Shown in pieces: positions 57,464 through 64,000 of a stretch of 64,000 nt of DNA. The translations under genes and the position numbers were made by a program. How positions within the stretch are numbered: position 1 is the first letter of the stretch; each line of letters begins with the position of its first letter. The notes under the pieces are model-generated. The model searched no databases, had not been told where the DNA came from, and saw nothing but the letters and a program-made list of their open reading frames with translations. Source of the DNA: Kangiella shandongensis (lineage in GTDB: Bacteria; Pseudomonadota; Gammaproteobacteria; Enterobacterales; Kangiellaceae); the NCBI RefSeq assembly GCF_020005365.1, contig NZ_JACNML010000003.1, positions 124,001 to 188,000 on the forward strand, in the 5' to 3' direction.

Positions 57464-58030
57464 TTAAGTCTTCGGTAATGTAACTCCGCGCTGGCCCTGG
57501 TATTTACCGCCGCGATCTTTGTAGGAGGTTTCGCACACTTCGTCTGATTCGTAGAATAACATTTGCGCCACGCCTTCATTGGCGTAGATTTTTGCAGGTA
57601 GCGGCGTGGTATTTGAGAACTCAAGCGTGACGTGCCCTTCCCACTCAGGCTCTAACGGCGTGACGTTAACGATAATACCGCATCGGGCATAAGTCGACTT
57701 CCCAAGACACACTGTCAATACGCTGCGTGGAATACGGAAATACTCAACGGTGCTCGCCAGAGCAAAAGAGTTCGGCGGAATAATGCAGACATCACTCTTA
57801 ACATCGACAAAACTGTTCTCATCGAAACTCTTTGGATCGACGACGCTGGAGTGAACGTTGGTAAAGATTTTAAAGTGATCGGAACAACGCACATCGTAGC
57901 CGTAACTTGATGTTCCGTAAGACACAATCTTTTGATCGTTGACATGACGAACCTGGCCCGGCTCGTATGGCTCAATCATCCCCTCATTTTCCGCCATACG
58001 ACGGATCCACTTATCTGATTTTATGCTCAT
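57464..58030 (-). CDS. dcd: dCTP deaminase
   Basis: This 188-residue enzyme deaminates dCTP to dUTP for thymidylate synthesis. It begins [21 protein letters not shown] and contains [28 protein letters not shown] and [21 protein letters not shown], all standard in bacterial dCTP deaminases. It is downstream of mrp on the same strand, with a 168-base gap holding no clear promoter that I can name. Length is normal. Confidence 0.95.
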   Translation of the reverse strand: MSIKSDKWIRRMAENEGMIEPYEPGQVRHVNDQKIVSYGTSSYGYDVRCSDHFKIFTNVHSSVVDPKSFDENSFVDVKSDVCIIPPNSFALASTVEYFRIPRSVLTVCLGKSTYARCGIIVNVTPLEPEWEGHVTLEFSNTTPLPAKIYANEGVAQMLFYESDEVCETSYKDRGGKYQGQRGVTLPKT

Positions 58031-58198
58031 AGTGTATTTACTCTATTTTTAATTTTATCTTTCTACAATGTCTTGCATCAAAATGTGAATTTTTGCTCTA
58101 GAATATGAAAGCGACGCACGGAGAGCAGGAATATATACTAAATACGACTGCTCGAGTACGCAAAGCTGACAAAACTATAGCGCAAAAAGGCCATTTTG

Positions 58199-59287
58199 TT
58201 AGGTATTTTCAATACTTATTGATGGAAAGCTCGCCTTATAATCCTTCGATTCTAACGACAGTTTCGCTGTCATGCGTTGCGCAATATCAAGATAACGTTG
58301 AGTTACCTCCGACTCTGGCTCTTTCACCACTGTCGGCTCTCCTGCGTCCGTCTGTTCACGAATATTCAGCGACAGAGGTAAACTACCCAAGAGCTCAACA
58401 CCAATCTCTTTAGCTAAGGCATCGCCACCACCATGACCGAAAATATGTTCCTCATGACCACAGTTAGAGCAGGTATGCGTTGCCATATTTTCTACCACAC
58501 CCAGCACCGGAACGGAGACTTTATTAAACATGGTCACGGCTTTACGCGCATCCGACAGGGCGATATCTTGCGGTGTTGTCACCACCACTGCTGCTGTCAC
58601 GGGAATCTTCTGCGCCATAGTCAGCTGAATATCGCCGGTTCCTGGCGGTAAATCAATAATTAAGTAATCCAAATCGTTCCATTGGGTATCGTTAATGAGC
58701 TGCTGCAGGGCGCCGCTCGCCATCGGGCCACGCCATACCATGGCCTGCTCTGGCTTCACCAGATAACCAATTGACATCGACTGTAGGCCATGACTTTCAA
58801 TCGGCATTATTGTCTTCTTATCCAGTGTTTCCGGATTCTTACCCTGGGTTCCCAACATAATTGGCATGCTTGGACCGTAAATATCCGCATCTAACACACC
58901 AACATTGGCTCCCAGAGCCCTTAAAGCCAGCGCGAGATTAACGGAAGTGGTCGATTTGCCGACACCGCCTTTACCCGATGCAACTGCAATAATATTCTTA
59001 ACGTTGGGCATTGCCTGGACTTTAGCCGGATGAACGTGGGCATCCACGCGCCAACTGATATTCAGTTCATAAGTCACTGAATCATCCTGTTGCTTTAAGT
59101 AATCAGCCAGGTCACGTTCTAACTGCTGCTGGTATTGACCCAGTGGAAAGCCCAACTTAATGGAAACCCGTGCTGTGTTATCAGAGAGTTCTATATTTTT
59201 CAAGGCCTTAGACTCAACTAAGTCTTCGTTTAATAACGGGTCCCGGTATTGAGAAAGGTATTCGCGGATTTGCTGTTCAGTAGCCAT
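58199..59287 (-). CDS. mrp: Mrp/ApbC-type iron-sulfur cluster carrier ATPase
   Basis: This 362-residue P-loop protein has an N-terminal DUF59-like domain (about 1-85) and the ATPase domain with deviant Walker A GKGGVGKST at about 105-113, Walker B DYLIIDLPPGTGD, and the cluster-binding CSNC motif in THTCSNCGHEEH. Mrp/ApbC proteins assemble and deliver Fe-S clusters, and IspH in this window would be a typical Fe-S client. It is divergent from metG, the arrangement of E. coli mrp-metG. Confidence 0.94.
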   Translation of the reverse strand: MATEQQIREYLSQYRDPLLNEDLVESKALKNIELSDNTARVSIKLGFPLGQYQQQLERDLADYLKQQDDSVTYELNISWRVDAHVHPAKVQAMPNVKNIIAVASGKGGVGKSTTSVNLALALRALGANVGVLDADIYGPSMPIMLGTQGKNPETLDKKTIMPIESHGLQSMSIGYLVKPEQAMVWRGPMASGALQQLINDTQWNDLDYLIIDLPPGTGDIQLTMAQKIPVTAAVVVTTPQDIALSDARKAVTMFNKVSVPVLGVVENMATHTCSNCGHEEHIFGHGGGDALAKEIGVELLGSLPLSLNIREQTDAGEPTVVKEPESEVTQRYLDIAQRMTAKLSLESKDYKASFPSISIENT

Positions 59288-59554
59288 AAATTCCGGTAGT
59301 CGATAAATTTCTTAAGTGTCCCAAAGTCTAAGTCTTTTACGGGATAAAACCAAGGCCACAGAGCTTATTTGTTGTTGTTTTTCACTTTTGTTCGATAAAT
59401 GGGGCCGGTTAGTGGCTTCATTCAAAAATGTTGATGTCAGGTACACCGTTTTGGTTAAGATTCTAACCAATTAATTAATGAAAAATCAGCCTAAAACCAG
59501 TAAGATTCACCGCTACAACTGTAATTAATGATTTGAATCGACGAAGAACCGTTC

Positions 59555-61612
59555 ATGACTGCTGAAAACCAAAACGAGCAACGTAAAATCTTAGTCACCA
59601 GTGCACTACCATATGCCAATGGTGATATTCACATTGGCCACCTCCTGGAGTATGTGCAAACCGATATCTGGGTACGCTTTCAGAAATCGCGTGGTCATCA
59701 ATGTATTTATGTCTGTGCCGACGACACTCATGGTACACCAGTCATGCTGCGAGCACAGAAAGAAGGCAAAACTCCCGAAGAGTTCATTCAGGAAAGTCAC
59801 GCTGCTCATGACAAAGACTTTGCGGACGCTTTGATTGGTTTCGATAATTTCTACAGCACGCACAGCGACGAGTCGAAGGAATTAACTCAGGGTATTTACC
59901 TGAAACTGAAAGAGAATGGTCATATCAGCTCGAAAACGATTAATCAGCTGTATGATCCAGAAAAGAATATGTTCCTGCCGGATCGCTTTGTTAAAGGTAC
60001 CTGCCCGAAGTGCGGCTCAGAAGATCAGTACGGCGACAACTGCGATAACTGTGGTGCAACATATACCCCAGCAGAGCTTAAAAACCCAAAGTCTGCAGTA
60101 TCCGGCGCTACCCCTATCACTAAAGAATCAGAACACTTTTTCTTTGACTTAAAAGAATTCGAAGGGTTCTTACGCGACTGGTTAAGCTCAGGAACGCGAG
60201 AAAGCGTTTCTCATGTGCAACCTGAAGTTCAAAATAAAATGAACGAATGGCTGGGCGATTTACGTCAGTGGGACATTTCACGCGACGCACCCTACTTTGG
60301 CTGGGAAATTCCCGGTGAAGAAGGTAAATACTTCTATGTATGGCTCGACGCGCCGATTGGCTATATGGCCAGTTTCAAAAACCTTTGCGACAAGCGCGAT
60401 GATCTAAACTTTGAGGATTTCTGGGGTAAGGATAGTGATGCCGAGGTTTATCACTTTATTGGTAAAGACATTATCTATTTCCATACCCTGTTCTGGCCAT
60501 CGGTGCTGAGTGGCGCAGGTTACCGTACTCCTAGCGCGGTATGGGCACACGGCTTTGTTACCGTCAACGGCAACAAAATGTCAAAGTCCAAAGGCACCTT
60601 CATCAAGGCTAGAACTTACCTTGAGCACTTCCGTCCAGAATTCCTGCGTTATTATTATGCTGCGAAATTATCAAGCCGCATTGATGACTTCGATTTAAAT
60701 CTGGAAGACTTTGTTCAGCGTGTGAATTCCGACTTAGTGGGTAAACTGGTTAATATAGCCAGCCGCTGCTCAGGCTTTATTACCAAGCAATTTGATAGCA
60801 AGCTGAGTGACTCCGTCATTGAGCCTGAGTTAATGAACGAATTTACCAATGCTTCTGCAGAACTGGCTCAGCATTATGAAAACCGTGAGTTTGGTCGTGC
60901 TGTAAAGCAGATCATGGCACTGGCCGATAAAGCCAACGCCTATATTGCCAATGAAGAGCCCTGGAAGCTGGTTAAAAATGACGATACCAGAGAGCGGGCA
61001 CATCAGGTGTGTAGTCTCGGTATTAACATGTTTAAGGTGCTCACCGCTTATTTAGCACCGATCCTGCCGCAATTAGCAGGCAAGGTTCAGGACTTCCTGA
61101 AACTGGATAACCTAAACTGGGCCAGCTCGCAAGCAGTACTCACAGGCCATGAAATCAATAAATTCAAACCGCTGATGCAGCGCATCGACATGAAACAGGT
61201 TGAAGCCATGATTGAAGACTCTAAAGAAGATTTGCAGGAAGAGGCTAAACTGGACGAGCCACAGCTGGACGAGCCAATTAAAGACGAAATTCAGTTCGGC
61301 GACTTCGACAAGATTGATTTGCGAATCGCTAAGATCGCAAAGGCTGAGCACGTTGAAGGAGCTGATAAGCTGTTAAAACTTCAGTTGGACTTAGGCCAGG
61401 GCGTAACCAAGCAGGTTTTTGCTGGTATTAAATCTGCCTATAACCCAGAAGATCTGGAAGGCAAGCTAACCGTGATGGTAGCGAACCTGGCTCCACGCAA
61501 AATGCGCTTCGGCCTTTCCGAAGGCATGGTGCTGGCAGCAGGCCCTGGCGGCAAGGATCTATGGATTATGAATCCAGATGAAGGCGCACAACCCGGCATG
61601 CGTGTAAAATAA
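59555..61612 (+). CDS. metG: Methionyl-tRNA synthetase
   Basis: This class I aminoacyl-tRNA synthetase of 685 residues has HIGH in [14 protein letters not shown], a knuckle with four cysteines ([18 protein letters not shown]), KMSKS in [12 protein letters not shown] and the tRNA-contacting DFDLNLEDF region. The C-terminal tRNA-binding domain, joined by an acidic/Lys-rich linker, starts near [15 protein letters not shown]. It is the long dimeric form seen in E. coli. It is divergent from mrp. Confidence 0.97.
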   Translation: MTAENQNEQRKILVTSALPYANGDIHIGHLLEYVQTDIWVRFQKSRGHQCIYVCADDTHGTPVMLRAQKEGKTPEEFIQESHAAHDKDFADALIGFDNFYSTHSDESKELTQGIYLKLKENGHISSKTINQLYDPEKNMFLPDRFVKGTCPKCGSEDQYGDNCDNCGATYTPAELKNPKSAVSGATPITKESEHFFFDLKEFEGFLRDWLSSGTRESVSHVQPEVQNKMNEWLGDLRQWDISRDAPYFGWEIPGEEGKYFYVWLDAPIGYMASFKNLCDKRDDLNFEDFWGKDSDAEVYHFIGKDIIYFHTLFWPSVLSGAGYRTPSAVWAHGFVTVNGNKMSKSKGTFIKARTYLEHFRPEFLRYYYAAKLSSRIDDFDLNLEDFVQRVNSDLVGKLVNIASRCSGFITKQFDSKLSDSVIEPELMNEFTNASAELAQHYENREFGRAVKQIMALADKANAYIANEEPWKLVKNDDTRERAHQVCSLGINMFKVLTAYLAPILPQLAGKVQDFLKLDNLNWASSQAVLTGHEINKFKPLMQRIDMKQVEAMIEDSKEDLQEEAKLDEPQLDEPIKDEIQFGDFDKIDLRIAKIAKAEHVEGADKLLKLQLDLGQGVTKQVFAGIKSAYNPEDLEGKLTVMVANLAPRKMRFGLSEGMVLAAGPGGKDLWIMNPDEGAQPGMRVK

Positions 61613-61698
61613 GTTCAACTACACAAAAGACAGAGTATCGCTTAAGATACTCTGTCTAACCATAAGACCTATAACATTAATACAAGAGCTGCGAAACC

Positions 61699-62235
61699 AT
61701 GATTAATGACTCCACAGAACCGATGAAGCTTGAGGCTGAAACCGTCATTACCACCTTTGAGAACTATGGTGAGGCGTGGGGCTTGTATATTGGCTTAACG
61801 CTTTTGTTGGCAGGTCTGGTATGGTTGAGTTTCCGTAAGCAACACTTCCTGCTGAAGTGGCTTTTAACCTCGATTGTGCTGGCTGGAGCCCTGTGTTTCG
61901 GTCATCCCGCCGAGAACGTCGAGACCTACTCCCCACTGATTCTTAATACCATGGTCGAGCTGTTCGATGGTAATAAAGCCCAGTTCTTCAGTGACATTAA
62001 ATTTATTGCCATGATCTGGGGTATCCTATTTTTATTTGGCACATCAATATGGCTACTGATTCGTTACTTGCGTAAAAATAACGGTAATGGAGAGAAGCCT
62101 CATAATAATTCAGAAAAGCCAGACAAAAGTTCAAAAGAAGAAAAATTGATGGCGACCGAAGGGAGTCCCCACAAGGAGGGAGGCCCTGCCCGTGGTGCTA
62201 CACCTGTTGAGCCAACCATTGGCGATGATGTATAG
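61699..62235 (+). CDS. Small membrane protein of unknown function
   Basis: This 178-residue protein has three hydrophobic helices (YIGLTLLLAGLVWLSF, LLTSIVLAGALCFGH, IAMIWGILFLFGTSIWLLI) and a hydrophilic C-terminal tail rich in Lys, Asn, Ser and Pro. I do not recognise a family. It lies 86 bases downstream of metG on the same strand. It converges on the gamma-glutamyltransferase gene, with a 285-base gap in which I see no gene, terminator or repeat. Confidence 0.6.
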   Translation: MINDSTEPMKLEAETVITTFENYGEAWGLYIGLTLLLAGLVWLSFRKQHFLLKWLLTSIVLAGALCFGHPAENVETYSPLILNTMVELFDGNKAQFFSDIKFIAMIWGILFLFGTSIWLLIRYLRKNNGNGEKPHNNSEKPDKSSKEEKLMATEGSPHKEGGPARGATPVEPTIGDDV

Positions 62236-62520
62236 GTCAACTCCTCACTATAGATCGTGCTTCTACTGGGCGTGTCAAAACTCTAACCCATTGGTTAGCG
62301 CCAACTGTCCCCTTAGATTGAGCTAATCTGATCCAACAATACATAGTCAAAGTTGTGACCATCGGTCCCTTCCGGAAGACGCGCTGTAAACTCTGGTGTG
62401 GAATATATTTTAGGACTGGCTTAGACGTAACCTCAATATCGGGCTCGATTCTCTTTGGTTCCTTTCCCTTGCACAAATAAAAGAAAGGAACTCGATGAAT
62501 GTCGAAACGATACTGGGAAG

Positions 62521-64000
62521 CTAGTAGCCCGCAGCCTTTGCATTGGGCCGTCTTGGGTCAGAGCTACCATAAATATAGTCTTCTATCTGGATCGATTGAG
62601 TGCTACCCATGGTTCTCGAATCATACAACTCATAACCTCTTTCTTCGAGCAATTCCCGAGTATCCTGGTTAATCGCAGGTTCGACGAAAATACGATCCGG
62701 TAACCACTGGTGATGGAACCTGGGGGTATGGGTTGCTTCGGCCACGTTCATGCCATGGTCAACAAAGTTAACCACCATTTGCAATACGGTCGTGATAATA
62801 CGGCTACCGCCCGGGCTTCCGGTTACCAGCTTTAAATCACCCTCCTTAAACACCATGGTTGGAGTCATCGAGCTTAACGGGCGCTTTCCAGGTTCAATAG
62901 CATTCGCTTCACCACCGATCAAACCATAGGCGTTTGGCGTGCCAGGTTTCGCAGAAAAGTCATCCATTTCATTATTCAATAAAATACCAGTACCTTCAGC
63001 AACAATGCCAGAACCATACGAAAAGTTCAGGGTATAGGTATTGGAAACCGCATTCCCCCAATGATCGACTACTGAGAAGTGGGTCGTATCGGGGCTTTCA
63101 TATTTTGGAGCTGTTCCTGCATTGATTTCACTTGAGGCTGTTACTTGCCCAACACTGATTTTCTCAGCGATTTTTTTAGCATAGCTTTTACTCGTCAGCC
63201 AATCAATCGGGACATCATAAAAGTTAGTGTCACCCAGGTGCTTGCTTCTATCTGCGTAAGCATATTTCATTGCCTCAGACATAAGGTTGATACTATCTGC
63301 GGTGGCAACACCGAAATCTGATAATGGGAAGTGTTCCAACACATTTAACATCTGGAGCAGGTGAACTCCGCCAGAGCTGGCAGGAGGCATGGTTACGACA
63401 GTGTGATCGCGATATTCTCCGCTCAGAGGTTGACGAATAACTGGCTTATAGTTAGCCAAGTCCTCAGCGGTTATAATTCCGCCATTCTTTTCCATATCCG
63501 CGACTATTTTTTTTGCAATCTCACCCTGATAAAAAGCCTTAGCGCCTTCTTTTTGAAGTAGTTTCAATGACCATGCTAAATCGTTTTGTTTTAACACGTC
63601 ACCAGCTTGATAATGATCACCACCCTCTTTATAAAAGATTTTGCTGGTCGCAGGGATCTTTCCCATATAAGTGCTGCGGCGACTCAGCTGGTTCGCCAAG
63701 TCCCAATTCACAACAAAGCCTTCCTCCGCCAGACGAATCGCAGGCTCAATAACTTCAGACCACTCCATCGTGCCATACTGTTGTTGCGCTAGATATAAAC
63801 CAGCAACCGTGCCGGGAACGCCTGCCGATAGTCGGCTAAAGCGCGCTTTTTGTTTATCAACGGTACCGTCGCTACCCAAAAACAACTCTCGATGCGCCGC
63901 CTGCGGTGCAACTTCGCGGTAATCAATTGCGACGGTTTTATTTTCTTCTGCCAGATGGACCAACATAAAGCCACCACCACCGAGATTCCCGGCTCGCGGA
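62521..64000 (-). CDS. ggt: Gamma-glutamyltransferase (partial, N-terminal part beyond the window)
   Basis: The open frame continues through the right edge with PRAGNLGGGGFM, the family motif just before the first ATG in view. This Ntn-hydrolase cleaves glutathione and other gamma-glutamyl compounds in the periplasm after autoprocessing at a threonine, here the first Thr of TTHFSVVDHWGNAVS. Also visible are SGIVAEGTGILLNNEMDDFS, PGKRPLSSMTPTMV and GSPGGSRIITTVLQ. The stop is at 62521. The signal peptide and start lie outside, so only about 490 residues are seen. Confidence 0.94.
   Translation of the reverse strand, partial: PRAGNLGGGGFMLVHLAEENKTVAIDYREVAPQAAHRELFLGSDGTVDKQKARFSRLSAGVPGTVAGLYLAQQQYGTMEWSEVIEPAIRLAEEGFVVNWDLANQLSRRSTYMGKIPATSKIFYKEGGDHYQAGDVLKQNDLAWSLKLLQKEGAKAFYQGEIAKKIVADMEKNGGIITAEDLANYKPVIRQPLSGEYRDHTVVTMPPASSGGVHLLQMLNVLEHFPLSDFGVATADSINLMSEAMKYAYADRSKHLGDTNFYDVPIDWLTSKSYAKKIAEKISVGQVTASSEINAGTAPKYESPDTTHFSVVDHWGNAVSNTYTLNFSYGSGIVAEGTGILLNNEMDDFSAKPGTPNAYGLIGGEANAIEPGKRPLSSMTPTMVFKEGDLKLVTGSPGGSRIITTVLQMVVNFVDHGMNVAEATHTPRFHHQWLPDRIFVEPAINQDTRELLEERGYELYDSRTMGSTQSIQIEDYIYGSSDPRRPNAKAAGY

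Noticed and set aside
59451-59470. TTGGTTA/TAACCAA dyad upstream of metG
   Set aside because: It could be an operator or simple hairpin, but it has no T run and no neighbouring regulator, so I do not name it.
62237-62476. Minus-strand 79-codon frame between the small membrane gene and ggt
   Set aside because: No binding site, motif or coding-like composition; treated as non-coding gap.

Overview
The window is a chromosomal segment of a gammaproteobacterium of moderate GC content. Gene order matches gammaproteobacterial neighbourhoods (perM/bepA divergent, ribF-ileS-lspA-fkpB-ispH, rplU-rpmA-obgE divergent from ispB, purM-purN with hda, mrp divergent from metG). A marine Oceanospirillales-type genus such as Kangiella is my best guess; this is inference from protein flavour and order, not a database match. 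No rRNA, tRNA, phage, insertion sequence or CRISPR array was seen.

Layout. 1-7.7 kb: a partial unknown gene, perM, bepA, a TlpA-like lipoprotein, a PilZ-like protein, a YihY/BrkB membrane protein, then arsC-like, wrbA-like and DUF2069 genes on the + strand. 7.7-18.35 kb: one long minus-strand aromatic/tryptophan supra-operon, in transcription order aroF, trpE, trpG, trpD, trpCF, trpB, trpA, an 80-residue unknown protein, aroA, aroC. It takes carbon into the shikimate pathway, makes EPSP and chorismate, and converts chorismate to tryptophan. Ahead of aroF lie two consecutive leader peptides, each with three adjacent Trp codons and each followed by an almost identical intrinsic terminator. This tandem trp attenuator is the most striking element of the window. 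18.36-30.1 kb: an orphan ParA-type ATPase, then a type IV pilus minor-pilin region in which the pilV-pilW-pilX-pilY1 module occurs twice, the two copies separated by fimT and pilE.

30.2-39.2 kb: ispH, fkpB, lspA, ileS and ribF, a lipoprotein, a GIY-YIG endonuclease-like gene and murJ. Eight copies of a 24-base dyad repeat are scattered here; four flank the GIY-YIG gene and four sit as inverted pairs inside the ileS-ispH gene string. 39.3-48 kb: rpsT, a MarR regulator, a DUF1329 protein, obgE-rpmA-rplU (L21 with an unusual C-terminal domain), ispB, pckA and a TolB-like periplasmic protein. 48-64 kb: a pentapeptide-repeat/nucleotidyl-cyclase fusion, an AhpD-like protein, hda, a CDP-alcohol phosphatidyltransferase, a DUF2066 protein, hpt, an OmpA-family lipoprotein, purM-purN, a DUF3108 protein, a small periplasmic protein, dcd, mrp, metG, a small membrane protein and the C-terminal part of gamma-glutamyltransferase, which runs off the end.

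The strongest hypotheses are that two attenuators in series sense charged tRNA-Trp to control the whole chorismate-to-tryptophan route starting at DAHP synthase, and that the GIY-YIG gene and the dyad repeats around it belong to one small dispersed element system.
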